Notes: a model not told the origin generated them from the sequence alone. Numbered from the stretch's first letter, positions 38,022 to 48,080 are shown. The stretch is DNA of 64,000 bases from Micromonospora pallida (GCF_900090325.1 NZ_FMHW01000002.1:4279001-4343000); one strand, 5' to 3'. A program made the numbers and translations.

Positions 38022-38111
38022 TCACTGACGGGTGTCCATGGAGGTCTGCAGGGCGCGACGGGCCTGCTCGCGAGCCTCGTCGGTGGTTTCGGGCTGGGGC
38101 TTGGTCGGCAT
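38022..38111 (-). CDS. Candidate 29-residue hydrophilic small protein
   Basis: An ATG at 38111 is preceded by GAGAGGGAG at five bases and opens 29 codons to a TGA at 38022. The peptide is charged and helical, starting MPTKPQPETTDEAREQARR. No membrane segment and no leader-type codon run. The good ribosome site and helix-forming, acidic/basic composition support a real gene. I do not recognise it. It lies in an otherwise gene-free gap between the MATE gene and the small membrane gene pair; the 258 bp upstream (38112-38369) hold no other ORF I believe in. Confidence 0.5.
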   Translation of the reverse strand: MPTKPQPETTDEAREQARRALQTSMDTRQ

Positions 38112-38369
38112 GGCGACTCCCTCTCAGGGGGCACGCGCGCAGGGCGCGGCACACTCGGGCGTTCCTGCTGCACGCCCCCGCCAGCGTCCGGGGGTGACCG
38201 GCTCAGCTGGCCCGGGCAGCGTCGACCCGGGTCGGTTCGACCCTGCGGGAGGCGGTGTCGGGTGGGACTCCGCCACGGTGAGCGACGCCAGCAGCACAGC
38301 GCCGACCCGTCACCCAAGTTATCGTTAAGTTCCACATGTTGCCCGTGCTTCTCAACACGTGGACATGGG

Positions 38370-38582
38370 TCAGCGGGCGAAGAAGTGCCAGCCGAGCCAC
38401 CACCAGAAGCCGACCAGGCCGATCCGCCCCACCGGCACCGAGCCGACCTCGTACTGCATCACGTACGCGCAGACGGCCCCGAGTGACGGCACCCGCGAGC
38501 CCTCCCGGCGGGCCGCCCACTCCACGACGGCGAACAGCACCAGCGACACCAGGAAGCCGCCGATGGCGAGGGTCCGCATCAT
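38370..38582 (-). CDS. Small membrane protein, second of an overlapping pair
   Basis: A 70-residue protein with two hydrophobic segments, about residues 4-22 and 53-68, the latter ending WWWLGWHFFAR. The ATG at 38582 overlaps the stop of the preceding gene (ATGA), so translation is coupled. It resembles a small conserved actinobacterial family of unknown function, but I cannot name it with confidence. The cysteine and aromatic-rich end suggest membrane insertion and nothing further. Confidence 0.75.
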   Translation of the reverse strand: MMRTLAIGGFLVSLVLFAVVEWAARREGSRVPSLGAVCAYVMQYEVGSVPVGRIGLVGFWWWLGWHFFAR

Positions 38583-38986
38583 CGCCGCACCAGCCCCCAG
38601 AACGCCGCCAGCCAGCCGAACCAGGCGGCCGTTCGGACCAACGAGTCCTCCAGCAGAGGATCGGCCAGTCGGGAGAAGGTGGGGAACTCGTCGCCGGCCG
38701 CCATGACGAAGGTGGCCCCCTCGAAGACCCCGAAGAGCGCCACCGGCAGCACCCACCAGAGCGCGCCGCGACGCAGCCGCTCCGGCGCGGGGCGGCGCGG
38801 CACCCGGTGGCTCAGCCCGAGCCAGACCAACACCCCGCCGGTGCCGATGGTGTAGAGGTTCGCCGACGTCGAGAAGGAGGGCAACTGGCCGCCGACCAGG
38901 GACAGGCAGGCCAGTACGGGGACGACGACCGCCGGACGGTCCCAGACCCGGGGCGCCTCGGCGACGATCTCGTGGGGCTGCTCCAT
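38579..38986 (-). CDS. Membrane protein of unknown function, first of an overlapping pair
   Basis: A 135-residue protein with three or four hydrophobic segments (about 20-35, 43-60, 75-95 and 118-132). The ATG at 38986 (MEQPHEIVAEAP) was preferred over an upstream in-frame start at 39031. It lies just downstream of nrnA and overlaps the next small membrane gene. No motif is recognisable; the two proteins probably act together in the membrane, which is inference from the overlap. Confidence 0.72.
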   Translation of the reverse strand: MEQPHEIVAEAPRVWDRPAVVVPVLACLSLVGGQLPSFSTSANLYTIGTGGVLVWLGLSHRVPRRPAPERLRRGALWWVLPVALFGVFEGATFVMAAGDEFPTFSRLADPLLEDSLVRTAAWFGWLAAFWGLVRR

Positions 38987-39040
38987 ACCGCGATTGTCTC
39001 CCTCCGTCACCGAGCGCGGAAAGGTCGACACTCCCCGCGA

Positions 39041-40123
39041 TCAGCCCCGGTCCACCGCCCGGAGCACCGCCGGGTCCAGTTCGGACCGAATCCGGGCCAC
39101 CACGTCCTCCGCCGTGCCCCGTCCGGTGAACCCGGCCGCGAAGCGGTGCCCGCCCCCGCCCAGGGCCACCGCGACCCGGCTGACGTCCACCGCGCCCTTG
39201 CTGCGCAGGGAGACCGCCCACCCGTCCTCGGCGATCTGCTTGAGCACGCAACTCACGTCCGCCTCGGCGGTGCACCGCACCGAGTCGATCAACGGCTCCA
39301 GCACGTACGGCTGCTGGTCGTGGCGGGCCAGGTCGGTCAGGGTGGCGCAGGTCCAGACGAAGCCGTGACCACCGGCCGCCGCTGGTTCCAGGCGGGTCCG
39401 GCCGAGCACGTCACCGTAGAGACGGACCGCGCCGAAGGGCCGGGTGTCGAAGATCCGGCGGGAGATCTCCCCCGGCCGGATGCCGGTGGCGAGCAGCCGG
39501 GCCGCCATCCGGTGCACCTCCGGGGTGGTGGCGTCGAAGCGGAACGAGCCGGTGTCGGTGGCCAGGGCCACATACAGGCACTCGGCGATCGCCGCGTCGA
39601 GCGGCACGTCGAGGCGGGACAGCAGTTCGTCGGCCACCACCGAGGTCGCCGCGGCCCCGGGGTCGACCAGGTGGACGTCACCGAACCCGGTGTTCGAGGC
39701 GTGGTGGTCGAGGACCACCGCCGGAGCCGCCACCGCCAGCCGGTCGACCAGGTCACCCAGTCGGGACTCGCTGGCCGCGTCGAAGCAGAGGACCAGGTCC
39801 GGGTCGGGGTACGCCTCGGCGGCCGGCACCAGCAGGTCGAGACCGGGTAGGTCGCGGAACGGCTCGGGCACCTCCGGCGGCCCCGGGAAGGTCGCCTGCA
39901 CCCCGCGCAGCCCGAGGCGGCGCAGCCCCAGCCCGAAGCCGAGCATGCTGCCCAGCGCGTCCCCGTCCGGATTGATGTGGCAGATCAGCAGCACCCGGGC
40001 GTCGGGGGCGAGCCGCCGCAGGGCGTCCACGGCGGCGGCCCAGTCGGCCTCGGACGGCCCGGACCGGACCGCCGAATCCTCGACGAGCAACCCGCCGGTC
40101 GACCCGCTCGGGTCGTCGGTCAC
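39041..40123 (-). CDS. nrnA: DHH/DHHA1 phosphoesterase (NrnA-like)
   Basis: A 360-residue manganese phosphoesterase that degrades nano-RNA and/or 3'-phosphoadenosine 5'-phosphate. Metal-binding motifs are ICHINPDGDALGSMLG near residue 48, FDAASESR, and the eponymous DHHASNTGF near residue 135. The DHHA1 end has LGGGGHRFAAGF. Its ATG overlaps the rbfA stop (ATGA). Actinobacterial homologues can also cleave cyclic dinucleotides, which cannot be excluded. Confidence 0.92.
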   Translation of the reverse strand: MTDDPSGSTGGLLVEDSAVRSGPSEADWAAAVDALRRLAPDARVLLICHINPDGDALGSMLGFGLGLRRLGLRGVQATFPGPPEVPEPFRDLPGLDLLVPAAEAYPDPDLVLCFDAASESRLGDLVDRLAVAAPAVVLDHHASNTGFGDVHLVDPGAAATSVVADELLSRLDVPLDAAIAECLYVALATDTGSFRFDATTPEVHRMAARLLATGIRPGEISRRIFDTRPFGAVRLYGDVLGRTRLEPAAAGGHGFVWTCATLTDLARHDQQPYVLEPLIDSVRCTAEADVSCVLKQIAEDGWAVSLRSKGAVDVSRVAVALGGGGHRFAAGFTGRGTAEDVVARIRSELDPAVLRAVDRG

Positions 40124-40599
40124 CGCCGTTCCCCGCCAACCGACGGGACGTCGTCGGACTCCTCGTCCTCGACGTCGGTGTCCTCGTCGACCCGGTACGG
40201 CTGGGCCTCCCCGGCGTACTCCGCCCTGGCGGCGATCCGCTGCACCTCGGCGTCGGCGCTGCGGGCCTGGGCCAGCAGGTCGTCGATGTGCTTGACGTGG
40301 TCCTGGACGTTGTCCAGGACGAAGGTCAGGGTCGGCGAGTGCCGCAGCCCGAGCGCCTTGCCGACGGTGCTGCGCAGCATGCCCTTGGCGCTCTCCAGCG
40401 CGGCGGCGGTGCCGGCCTGCTCGGCGGCGTCCCCGAGCACGGTGTAGAAGACCGTGGCGTCGCGCAGGTCGGCGGTGATCCGGGCGTCGGTGATGGTGAT
40501 CATGCCGAGGCGGGGATCCTTGATCTGGCTCCGTACCACCGACGCGACCAGTTCACGCACCCGTTCGGCATGCCGGCGCACCTTGGCCGAATCCGTCAT
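40120..40599 (-). CDS. rbfA: 30S ribosome-binding factor RbfA
   Basis: A 159-residue protein: the KH-like RbfA domain (residues 5-115, VRSQIKDPRLGMITITDARI and KALGLRHSPTLTFVLD) and an acidic tail. It helps mature the 17S rRNA end of 30S subunits, especially in the cold. The ATG at 40599 follows GGAGG at eight bases; a GTG at 40614 is five codons earlier. It lies between the DUF503 gene and nrnA and overlaps nrnA by four bases. Confidence 0.94.
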   Translation of the reverse strand: MTDSAKVRRHAERVRELVASVVRSQIKDPRLGMITITDARITADLRDATVFYTVLGDAAEQAGTAAALESAKGMLRSTVGKALGLRHSPTLTFVLDNVQDHVKHIDDLLAQARSADAEVQRIAARAEYAGEAQPYRVDEDTDVEDEESDDVPSVGGERR

Positions 40600-40746
40600 C
40601 TCCGCCACCTCCACGGCATCGTCGTCCCGGTCCGGACCGGCGACACGGGTGCCACCGGGGCCGGACCGACCAACAACACGAACACTACCCGCGCGACCCT
40701 ACGGGTCACGCCGGAGCACCGGCGGCCCGGCCGCCGGCGTCCGTCG

Positions 40747-41040
40747 TCAGTCGTCCGCGCCGTAGAGGCGTCGACGGACCGACAGCAGTTCCACCTCCGG
40801 GCGGCCCGCCACCAGACGCTCACAGGAGTCGAGCACCTCGCGGACGTGTTCCGCCTCCGCGGCCACCACGGCCACGGCTATCTCGGCCCGACCGTGCAGG
40901 TCGAGCGCTCCCACCTCGGCGGCCGACACCTCGAAGCGGCGCAGCGCCGCCACGATCGGCCGTACGTATGATCGTTTGCCCTTGAGCGACCGGGAATCAC
41001 CCGGCAGCAGCAGGTCGAAGACTGCGGTTCCGGTGAACAT
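40747..41040 (-). CDS. DUF503 (YlxP-like) protein
   Basis: A 97-residue ferredoxin-like fold protein of the DUF503/YlxP family, with the typical LLLPGDSRSLKGKRSYVRPI near the start. It stands between infB and rbfA as in many Gram-positive bacteria; B. subtilis YlxP has been linked to ribosome maturation. The ATG at 41040 begins at the conserved N-terminus; starts further up lack support. Confidence 0.9.
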   Translation of the reverse strand: MFTGTAVFDLLLPGDSRSLKGKRSYVRPIVAALRRFEVSAAEVGALDLHGRAEIAVAVVAAEAEHVREVLDSCERLVAGRPEVELLSVRRRLYGADD

Positions 41041-41072
41041 CGCCTCGGACGATACCGGTCCACCGGCCCCCA

Positions 41073-41115
41073 TGATCAAGGGGTTTACGCCGCTCGGGCG
41101 TAAACCCCTTGATCA
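41073..41115 (-). terminator. Perfect 19-bp palindrome downstream of infB
   Basis: Arms 41073-41091 and 41097-41115 (ending in TGATCA and containing AAGGGGTTTACGCC) with a 5-nt loop. It begins 14 bases after the infB stop and lies before the DUF503 gene. A terminator or transcript-end stabiliser is the likely role; as the next genes are on the same strand, it may also attenuate them. Confidence 0.75.
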
Positions 41116-41129
41116 GGTGTCACCGGGCG

Positions 41130-44100
41130 TCAGCTACGCGCCTTCTCCCGCATCTCGAAGGTCTCGATGACGTCGCCGACCTGGACGTTGTTGTAACCAC
41201 CCAGGGTCAGACCACACTCGAAGCCCTCGCGCACCTCGGTCGCGTCGTCCTTGAACCGCTTGAGCGAGCTGATCGTGAGGTTGTCCGCCACGACCGCACC
41301 GTCGCGCAGCAACCGCGCCTTGGCGTTCCGGCGCATGATGCCGGACCGGACGATACAACCGGAGATGTTGCCGACCTTGGACGAACGGAACACGTCGCGG
41401 ATCTCCGCGGTGCCCAGCTCGACCTCCTCGTACTCCGGCTTGAGCAGGCCCTTGAGCGCCGCCTCGATCTCCTCGATGGCCTGGTAGATGACGGTGTAGT
41501 ACCGGATCTCCACGCCCTCGCGGTCGGCGATCTCACGGACCTTGTTGGCGGCCCGCACGTTGAAGCCGATGATCGTGACCGCCTCGGACGAGGCGCTCGC
41601 GAGCATGACGTCGCTCTCGGTGATCGCGCCCACGCCCCGGTGGATGATCCGAAGCTGGACCTCCTCCGGGATGTCGAGGTTGAACAGCGCGTCCTCGAGG
41701 GCCTCCACGGAACCGGAGACGTCGCCCTTGAGCACCAGGTTGAGCGAGGTCTTCTCGCCCTCCTTGAGCTGCTCCATGAGCGTCTCGAGGGTGGCCCGGC
41801 CACGGGAGTTGGCGAAGGACGCCGCCCGCCGCCGTGCCTGCCGCTGCTCGGCGATCTGCCGAACGGTGCGGTCGTCCTCGGCGGCCAGGAAGGTGTCACC
41901 CGCACCCGGCACCGCGGTCAGACCGAGCACCAGGACCGGACGGGCCGGACCGGCCTCGGCGACCTGGTTGCCGTTCTCGTCGAGCATCGCCCGGACCCGG
42001 CCGTGCGCCCCACCGGCGACGATCGAGTCGCCCGCCCGCAGGGTGCCCTTCTGCACCAGCACCGTCGCTACCGCACCACGGCCCTTGTCCAGGTGCGCCT
42101 CGATCGCCACACCCTGCGCCGGCCCGTCGATCGGAGCGGTCAGCGTCAGCGACGCGTCGGCGGTCAGCAGGACGGCTTCGAGCAGGTCGTCGATGCCGAT
42201 GCCGGGCTTGGCCGCCACGTTGACGAACATCGTGTCGCCGCCGTACTCCTCGGCGACCAGGCCGTACTCGGTGAGCTGCTGGCGCACCTTGTCCGGGTTG
42301 GCCTCCGGCTTGTCGACCTTGTTGACCGCGACCACGATCGGCACGTCCGCCGCCTTGGCGTGGTTGAGCGCCTCGATCGTCTGCGGCATCACGCCGTCGT
42401 CGGCCGCGACCACCAGCACCACGATGTCGGTGACCTGGGCACCACGGGCACGCATGGCGGTGAACGCCTCGTGACCCGGGGTGTCGATGAAGGTCACCGC
42501 CCGGTCCTCGCCCTCGTGCGGGACGTGGACCTGGTAGGCACCGATGTGCTGGGTGATGCCACCCGCCTCGCCGGCCACGACGTTCGCCTTACGGATCGCG
42601 TCGAGCAGCTTGGTCTTACCGTGGTCGACGTGACCCATGACGGTCACCACCGGCGCACGGCTGACCAGGCGGTCCTCCGCGACCTCGGCGTCGAGGTCGA
42701 TGTTGAACTGCGCGAGCAGCTCGCGGTCCTCGTCCTCCGGGCTGACGATCTGGACGTCGAAGCCCAGGTGCTCACCCAGCAGCAGCAGGGTGTCGTCGGA
42801 GCAGGACTGGGTCGCGGTGACCATCTCGCCCAGGTTGAACATCTCCTGGACCAGCGAACCCGGGTTGGCGTTGATCTTGTCGGCGAAGTCCGACAGCGAG
42901 GCGCCACGGGAGAGCCGGACGACCTGACCCTGACCCCGGGGCGCGCCCGAGCTCATGGTCGGGGCCGACAGGTTGTCGAACTCCTGTCTGCGCTGCTTCT
43001 TGGACTTGCGACCACGCGTCGGCCGGCCACCCGGACGCCCGAAGGCACCCGCGGCACCGCCGCCACGGCCGCGACCGCCACCACCGGGACGACCGCCACC
43101 ACCGGCCGGCCCACCGGGCCGGAACCCACCGCCGGCACCAGCGCCAGCACCGGCGCCACCGCCGGGACCGCCACGGAAGCCACCGCCACCGCCGCCGCCA
43201 CCGCCGGGACCGCCACGGAAGCCACCGCCACCGCCGCCACCGGGACCGCCACGGAAGCCACCGCCACCGCCGCCACCGCCGGGACGGCCTGCGCCGCCGC
43301 CGGGACGACCCGCACCCGGGCCACCCGGACGACCGGGACGCTGGCTCGGCATGGAGTTCGGGCTGGGCCGGGGCGGCATGGAGGCCGGACTCGGCCGCGG
43401 CGGCATCGAGGCCGGGCTGGGCCGGGGCCCACCGGCGCTGGACGCCGGCGGACGCGGCTGGCCGCCGCCCTGAATACCGAACGGGTTGTTGCCCGCGCCA
43501 CGGGCCGGCGGACGACCGCCGGGGCCGGGACGACCCGGGGCCGGGGCGCCGGTACGACCGGCGGCCGGCGAACCCGGGCGGGGCGGGATCGCACCCGGAC
43601 CCGGCCGAGGGCCGGGACGGGTGGTGCCGTCCGTCGGGGGCTCCCGACGGACGTTGTCACGCTGCTGCTGCCGGGCGGCCTGCGCGGCCTTGACCGCAGC
43701 CTCCTGGTCAGCCTTCAGCTGGGCGGCGCGCGCCTCGGCGGCGGCCACCTCGATGTCGTGGGCGCTCGCCGGCTTGGCGACCGGGGTCGCCGGGGGCGGC
43801 GGGCCGGGGACCGGTCCCTTCGGCTTCGGACCGGGCACCGCCGGCCGCCGGGGCGGCATCGGCTTGGCCGAGATCCGGGGTTCGCCGGGGACCGGCGGCG
43901 GGGTCGGGGTGGGTCGGGGGGCCGGACTCGGGGTGGCCGCCGCCGGAGCGGACGGCGCCGAGGTCTCGGCCGACGCGACGAATGCGCCCCGCAGTCGCCG
44001 GGCGACGGGCGCCTCGACGGTGCTGGACGCGGACTTCACGAACTCGCCCATTTCCTTCAATTTGGCGAGAACTGTCTTACTCTCGACCCCGAGCTCCTTT

Positions 44101-44132
44101 GCCAGCTCGTGTACGCGGGCCTTACCTGCCAC
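41130..44132 (-). CDS. infB: Translation initiation factor IF-2
   Basis: About 1000 residues. The GTPase that places fMet-tRNA on the ribosome. G1 is [17 protein letters not shown]3 DTPGHEAF, G4 NKVDKPEA. The N-terminal helix-turn domain ([20 protein letters not shown]) fixes the GTG at 44132, with GAGGAG four bases ahead. Residues about 60-380 are an extreme low-complexity region: Pro/Ala, three RPSPxSMPP units, and Gly runs of up to nine broken by FRGGP. Such regions are normal in actinobacterial IF-2 but repeat numbers vary. It lies between ylxR and the DUF503 gene. Confidence 0.96.
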   Translation of the reverse strand: MAGKARVHELAKELGVESKTVLAKLKEMGEFVKSASSTVEAPVARRLRGAFVASAETSAPSAPAAATPSPAPRPTPTPPPVPGEPRISAKPMPPRRPAVPGPKPKGPVPGPPPPATPVAKPASAHDIEVAAAEARAAQLKADQEAAVKAAQAARQQQRDNVRREPPTDGTTRPGPRPGPGAIPPRPGSPAAGRTGAPAPGRPGPGGRPPARGAGNNPFGIQGGGQPRPPASSAGGPRPSPASMPPRPSPASMPPRPSPNSMPSQRPGRPGGPGAGRPGGGAGRPGGGGGGGGFRGGPGGGGGGGFRGGPGGGGGGGGGFRGGPGGGAGAGAGAGGGFRPGGPAGGGGRPGGGGRGRGGGAAGAFGRPGGRPTRGRKSKKQRRQEFDNLSAPTMSSGAPRGQGQVVRLSRGASLSDFADKINANPGSLVQEMFNLGEMVTATQSCSDDTLLLLGEHLGFDVQIVSPEDEDRELLAQFNIDLDAEVAEDRLVSRAPVVTVMGHVDHGKTKLLDAIRKANVVAGEAGGITQHIGAYQVHVPHEGEDRAVTFIDTPGHEAFTAMRARGAQVTDIVVLVVAADDGVMPQTIEALNHAKAADVPIVVAVNKVDKPEANPDKVRQQLTEYGLVAEEYGGDTMFVNVAAKPGIGIDDLLEAVLLTADASLTLTAPIDGPAQGVAIEAHLDKGRGAVATVLVQKGTLRAGDSIVAGGAHGRVRAMLDENGNQVAEAGPARPVLVLGLTAVPGAGDTFLAAEDDRTVRQIAEQRQARRRAASFANSRGRATLETLMEQLKEGEKTSLNLVLKGDVSGSVEALEDALFNLDIPEEVQLRIIHRGVGAITESDVMLASASSEAVTIIGFNVRAANKVREIADREGVEIRYYTVIYQAIEEIEAALKGLLKPEYEEVELGTAEIRDVFRSSKVGNISGCIVRSGIMRRNAKARLLRDGAVVADNLTISSLKRFKDDATEVREGFECGLTLGGYNNVQVGDVIETFEMREKARS

Positions 44133-44247
44133 TGCACTCCTCACTCCGAGGTCGTGCGGGCAGCACCCGCAGCGACCTCACTCCTGCACTTGAAGCCTGG
44201 TCATTTCAGGGACTTCATCGTGTGCTCATGTCGGTCGTCCTACCTTG

Positions 44248-44559
44248 CTAGCGACTCTCGTCCGGTCGGGCGTGACCGGACGTGGAGCTTGGCGCGTCGA
44301 CATACTTCGCCAGTTCGCCGTGATCGGGAACTCCGGTGATACGCAACGCTCGCCCGAAGGCGCGGCGTCGTACCGCCAGCGCGAAGCAGGCCGGATCCGG
44401 GTGCAGGTTCGCTCCCCGACCCGGCAGCCTGCGGGACGGATCGGGTCGGAGGCTGTGTCCAGCCTCGTCGCCGATCGCGACGATCCGCAGGAGTTCGCTG
44501 GCCGGCGCCCGTCTCCGGCAGCCCACACAGGTGCGCTCCGGCTGCGTGCGTCGTACCAC
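44248..44559 (-). CDS. YlxR family protein
   Basis: A 103-residue protein of the YlxR/DUF448 family (RTCVGCRRRAPASELLRIV; GRGANLHPDPACFALAVRRR). In Bacillus and clostridia YlxR is a nucleoid- or RNase P-associated factor; its role here is not known. It sits in the conserved nusA-ylxR-infB order, 15 bp after nusA. Confidence 0.9.
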   Translation of the reverse strand: MVRRTQPERTCVGCRRRAPASELLRIVAIGDEAGHSLRPDPSRRLPGRGANLHPDPACFALAVRRRAFGRALRITGVPDHGELAKYVDAPSSTSGHARPDESR

Positions 44560-44574
44560 TGAGAAAGTCTACCC

Positions 44575-45618
44575 CTAGCTGCTCGAGATCGCTCCGCCCG
44601 GCTCCGGGACGTGATCAGCACCGCGTCGCCCCGCCGGGGCGGATTGTTCGGCATCGGACCGGATGTCGATTCGCCAACCAGTCAATCGGGCGGCAAGCCG
44701 GGCATTCTGCCCCTCCCGCCCGATCGCCAGCGAAAGCTGGAAGTCGGGCACGGTGACCCGGGCCGTCCGGGTGGCCAGGTCGACCACCTCGACCCGGAGC
44801 GCCTTGGCCGGCGACAGCGCGTTACCGACAAAGGCCGCCGGGTCATCCGACCAGTCGATGATGTCGATCTTCTCACCGTGCAGTTCGCTCATGACCGCGC
44901 GGACCCGCTGCCCCATCGGGCCGATGCAGGCGCCCTTGGCGTTCACGCCGGGCACGGTGGAACGCACCGCGATCTTCGTACGGTGACCTGCCTCACGTGC
45001 GATGGCGCTGATCTCCACGGTGCCGTCGGCGATCTCCGGCACCTCCAGGGCAAAGAGCTTCTTCACCAGGGCCGGGTGGGACCGGGAGAGAGTGATCTGC
45101 GGGCCGCGCATGCCCTTGGCCACGTGCACCACCACGCAGCGGATCCGCTCGCCGTGCGTGTACCGCTCGCCGGGTACCTGCTCGGACTGGGGCAGCACGC
45201 CCTCCAGCTTGCCCAGGTCGACGCTGACGATGCCCTTCTCGGCGCGGGCCTCGTGCGCCTGCACCACGCCGGTGACCAGGTCGCCGTCGCGCCCGACGTA
45301 CTCGCCGAAGTGCACCTCGTCGGTGGCCTCCCGTAGTCGCTGGAGGATCACCTGCTTGGCGGTCATCGCGGCGATCCGGCCGAAGTCGTGCGGGGTGTCG
45401 TCGACCTCCCGGACCACGGTGCCGTCGGGGTCCAACTCCTGGGCGTAGACCAGGGCCTGTCCGTTCTTGCGGTCGATCTCCACCCGGGCGTGCGGCTGGG
45501 CACCCTCGGTGTGCCGGTACGCGGTCAGCAGCGCGGTCTCGATCGCCGCGAGGATCGTGTCGAACGGGATCTCCCGCTCGCGCTCCAACGCGCGCAGCGC
45601 CGCGAGGTCGATGTTCAC
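44575..45618 (-). CDS. nusA: Transcription termination/antitermination protein NusA
   Basis: A 347-residue NusA: N-terminal RNA-polymerase-binding domain (residues 1-115), S1 domain, and two KH domains ([39 protein letters not shown]). The C-terminal acidic repeats of E. coli NusA are absent, as usual in actinobacteria. The start ATG overlaps the rimP stop (ATGA). Confidence 0.95.
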   Translation of the reverse strand: MNIDLAALRALEREREIPFDTILAAIETALLTAYRHTEGAQPHARVEIDRKNGQALVYAQELDPDGTVVREVDDTPHDFGRIAAMTAKQVILQRLREATDEVHFGEYVGRDGDLVTGVVQAHEARAEKGIVSVDLGKLEGVLPQSEQVPGERYTHGERIRCVVVHVAKGMRGPQITLSRSHPALVKKLFALEVPEIADGTVEISAIAREAGHRTKIAVRSTVPGVNAKGACIGPMGQRVRAVMSELHGEKIDIIDWSDDPAAFVGNALSPAKALRVEVVDLATRTARVTVPDFQLSLAIGREGQNARLAARLTGWRIDIRSDAEQSAPAGRRGADHVPEPGGAISSS

Positions 45619-46277
45619 CTCTCCTCGTCCTCCACATCATCATCGTCGTCGTCGCCGGCTTCGCCGGCCTCGTCGGTGGCGTCGAACTCGTCCGCTTCGT
45701 CGATCTCGTCGAGTCGGCTGAACTCGACCTGAACCCGACCCGGGCCGAGTTCGGCGTAGGTCCATGTCGCCTGCTCGCCGTCCACGTCGAGCACCACCCG
45801 CTCGTCGTCCGCGCCGACCACCCGGCCGGTGACCTGGCGGTCCCCCGGCTGCCCGGGGCGCTGTTCCGGCACGGTGACCCGGGCCGTCACCCGCACCAGG
45901 CGGCCGACGTTACGACGCCAGTGCCGGGGCAGGGTGAGCGGGCGGTCCACGCCCGGGGAACTCACCTCGAGCTGGTACTCCCCGGCGACGATGTCGCCGC
46001 CGGATTCCTCGGCAGCGTCCAGTGCCGTCGAGACCGCCCGGGAGACGTCCGCGACGGCGTCCAGGTTGATGCCCTGGTCACCGTCGACGATCACCCGCAC
46101 CACGTGCCGGCGGCCGGCCCGCGAGACGGAAAGGTCCTCCAGGTCGTACCCGGCGGCCACGACCACCGGCTCGATCACGGCCCGCAGCCGGGACCGGCGG
46201 GCGGCGAGATCCCCGCCCGGGGCACCGGTGGGACGGGGTCTCCCCGTCGACCTGGTGGCCCGGCCACGCTGCGTCAT
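45615..46277 (-). CDS. rimP: Ribosome maturation factor RimP
   Basis: A 220-residue protein with the RimP alpha/beta and SH3-like domains (residues 30-185, [20 protein letters not shown]) and a long Asp/Glu tail. It aids 30S maturation and heads the rimP-nusA-ylxR-infB operon. The ATG at 46277 follows GAGAGGGG at eight bases. A longer open frame upstream is discounted because it runs antisense through the next gene pair. Confidence 0.93.
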   Translation of the reverse strand: MTQRGRATRSTGRPRPTGAPGGDLAARRSRLRAVIEPVVVAAGYDLEDLSVSRAGRRHVVRVIVDGDQGINLDAVADVSRAVSTALDAAEESGGDIVAGEYQLEVSSPGVDRPLTLPRHWRRNVGRLVRVTARVTVPEQRPGQPGDRQVTGRVVGADDERVVLDVDGEQATWTYAELGPGRVQVEFSRLDEIDEADEFDATDEAGEAGDDDDDDVEDEER

Positions 46278-46434
46278 CTGGCGTACCCCTCTCAGCATCG
46301 ACCGCACCGGCGTCGGGCAGCCACGGCGGCACGCCACCGGGTTGTTCGCCACCGGTGGCTGCGCAGAGCGTAACGCGCCGTCGGTCAGACCGGCCGGGCG
46401 GCGCACCGACGTCGTTGCCCGCGAACGGTCGCGG

Positions 46435-46959
46435 ATGGTGTTGACTTGTCCGGTGGCGATCGGCAGAGCAACACAGCGCAACGGGGCCGCCGGACATTCC
46501 CGGCGGAAGGTACTGCGTACCGGGGCACTCCTGGCCCTCGGCGGAGCCACCGCGTCGGTGGCCGGCTGCGGACTCCTCGACCGGGAGGATTCCCCGCCAC
46601 CCCCCGACCCACTCCAGCCCCTGGTCGACGGCGCGCTCGCTCTGGAGGCCCGGTACCGGGCCGCGATCGGCGCCGACCCGACGCTCGCCGACCGGCTCAC
46701 CCCGATCGCCGATACCCACCGGGCGCACGCCGCCGAGCTGGCCGCGGCACTCGGGGTGGCACTCCCCTCGCCCAGCCCGTCCGCGTCGACCGCCGCTCCC
46801 AGCGGGGACGCCGACACCGTCGTCGCCGAGTTGCGCGCGGCCGAGGAGCGCGCCCGCGCGGAGGCGGCGACGTTCTGCGCCCAGGCCCCGGCCGACCGGG
46901 CCGCCCTGGTCGGCTCGATCGCTGCGGCCCGCGCCACGCACGCGGAGGTGCTGCGGTGA
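46435..46959 (+). CDS. Tat-type lipoprotein, partner of a ferritin-like protein
   Basis: About 174 residues. The N-terminus has a twin-arginine signal ([20 protein letters not shown]) and a lipobox ending VAGC. The mature part is Ala/Arg-rich helix broken by a Pro/Ser linker, consistent with a small helical-bundle protein. The start is uncertain: ATG 46435 is used, GTG 46453 is possible. Its stop overlaps the next gene (GTGA). A Tat-exported lipoprotein folded before export often carries a cofactor or metal, which fits the ferritin-like neighbour but is inference. Confidence 0.75.
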   Translation: MVLTCPVAIGRATQRNGAAGHSRRKVLRTGALLALGGATASVAGCGLLDREDSPPPPDPLQPLVDGALALEARYRAAIGADPTLADRLTPIADTHRAHAAELAAALGVALPSPSPSASTAAPSGDADTVVAELRAAEERARAEAATFCAQAPADRAALVGSIAAARATHAEVLR

Positions 46960-47384
46960 CCGCCGAGGAGGCGCTCGGCGCGGCGCTGACCGCCGAGTAC
47001 GCGGCGATCTTCGCGTACGGGCCGATCGGGGTACAGCTCGCCGACGCCGCGCGTCGGGCCGCCCGGGAGGCCGAGGCCGCGCACCGGCGTCGCCGTGACG
47101 ACCTGGTGTTGCGGCTGAGCACCGGCAGCGGCACGGTCCCGGCCGACCGGGCCGGGTACGCCCTGCCGTACCCGGTGACCGACCGGGAGAGCGCGCTGCG
47201 GCTGGCGGTGGAGGTGGAGGAGCGCACCGCGGCATACTGGCGGGCGGCGCTGGCGGCCACCACCGGCGCGGAACGCACCCAGGCCCTGGCGGCGCTGACC
47301 GACTGCGCCCTACGGGCGACCCGCTGGCGGCGCACCGCCGGGGTGAACCCGTCGACCGTGCCTTTCCCCGGCCGTCCCGCCTGA
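46956..47384 (+). CDS. Ferritin-like (DUF4439) domain protein
   Basis: A 142-residue all-helical protein of the DUF4439 ferritin-like family ([38 protein letters not shown]). It starts at a GTG overlapping the stop of the Tat lipoprotein gene, so the two are translationally coupled. Glutamates occur at ferritin-like spacing, but not all di-iron ligands are clear, so iron binding is unproven. No signal peptide. Confidence 0.78.
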   Translation: MTAEEALGAALTAEYAAIFAYGPIGVQLADAARRAAREAEAAHRRRRDDLVLRLSTGSGTVPADRAGYALPYPVTDRESALRLAVEVEERTAAYWRAALAATTGAERTQALAALTDCALRATRWRRTAGVNPSTVPFPGRPA

Positions 47385-47420
47385 CCCGACTCTTCCGGCC
47401 GTTCGTCCTCCCCCGACGGC

Positions 47421-47470
47421 CCCAGTCGACCCGCCGTGCCCAGTCGACCCGCCGTGCCCAGTCGACCCGG
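47421..47470. repeat. 18-nt tandem repeat, 2.8 copies
   Basis: CCCAGTCGACCCGCCGTG at 47421-47438, again at 47439-47456, then 14 bases of a third copy. It lies in the 140-bp gap between the DUF4439 gene and the Ddn-like gene, near the likely promoter of the latter. Confidence 0.8.
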
Positions 47471-47524
47471 CTCTCCCGGTCGCCCCTGCTGACACGGCGG
47501 GCGGCGGCCGGCAGACTGGGAGGC

Positions 47525-48025
47525 GTGTCCGTACTGGGAGCCCTCGCCCGTCGTCTCGGGCACCAGCGCTGGTTCGCCGCTGCTGGTCGCCTGCTGGCCC
47601 CCGCCGACCGGCTGGTCGGGCGGCTCACCCGGGGCCGCGTGGTCGCCCTCGGGCTGATCCCCTCCCTGGTGCTCACCACCACCGGCCGCCGCTCCGGCAA
47701 GCCGCGCAGCAACCCCCTGCTGTACGTGCCGGACGGGGACGCGTACGTGGTGGTCGGGTCGAACTGGGGGCAGCCCCGACAGCCCTCCTGGGTGTTGAAC
47801 CTGCTCGCCGAGCCGGCCGCCGAGGCGCTCCGCAACGGACACCGGACACCGGTACGGGCCGAGTTGGCCACCGGCGCGGAACGGGAGCGGCTCTGGCGGC
47901 TCCTGGTGGCCGAGTGGCCGGCCTACCACACGTACGCGCGGCGGGCCGGCGACCGGGAGATCCGGGTCTTCCGGCTCGTCCCGACGGGTGTGCCGTCGAC
48001 CGGCGGAACCGCCCCGGCCGCCTAG
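47525..48025 (+). CDS. Ddn-like F420-dependent nitroreductase family protein
   Basis: A 166-residue protein of the deazaflavin (F420)-dependent nitroreductase/FDOR-A family. Family blocks are LTTTGRRSGKPRSNPLLYVP, VVVGSNWGQPRQPSWVLNL and WPAYHTYARRAGDREIRVF. Members reduce quinones or nitro compounds with F420H2 at the membrane; the basic N-terminus fits membrane association. The GTG at 47525 is used; GGGAGG lies only one base before it, so the start may be a few codons later. Confidence 0.86.
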   Translation: MSVLGALARRLGHQRWFAAAGRLLAPADRLVGRLTRGRVVALGLIPSLVLTTTGRRSGKPRSNPLLYVPDGDAYVVVGSNWGQPRQPSWVLNLLAEPAAEALRNGHRTPVRAELATGAERERLWRLLVAEWPAYHTYARRAGDREIRVFRLVPTGVPSTGGTAPAA

Positions 48026-48080
48026 ACACCGGGGCTGGACGGCACACGCCCGACCGGTGGGACACGCCCGCCGCCGAATG

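Noticed and set aside
41109..44339. Plus-strand open frame of over 1000 codons
   Set aside because: Exact antisense of infB; Thr/Ala/Arg low complexity mirrors the IF-2 glycine region.
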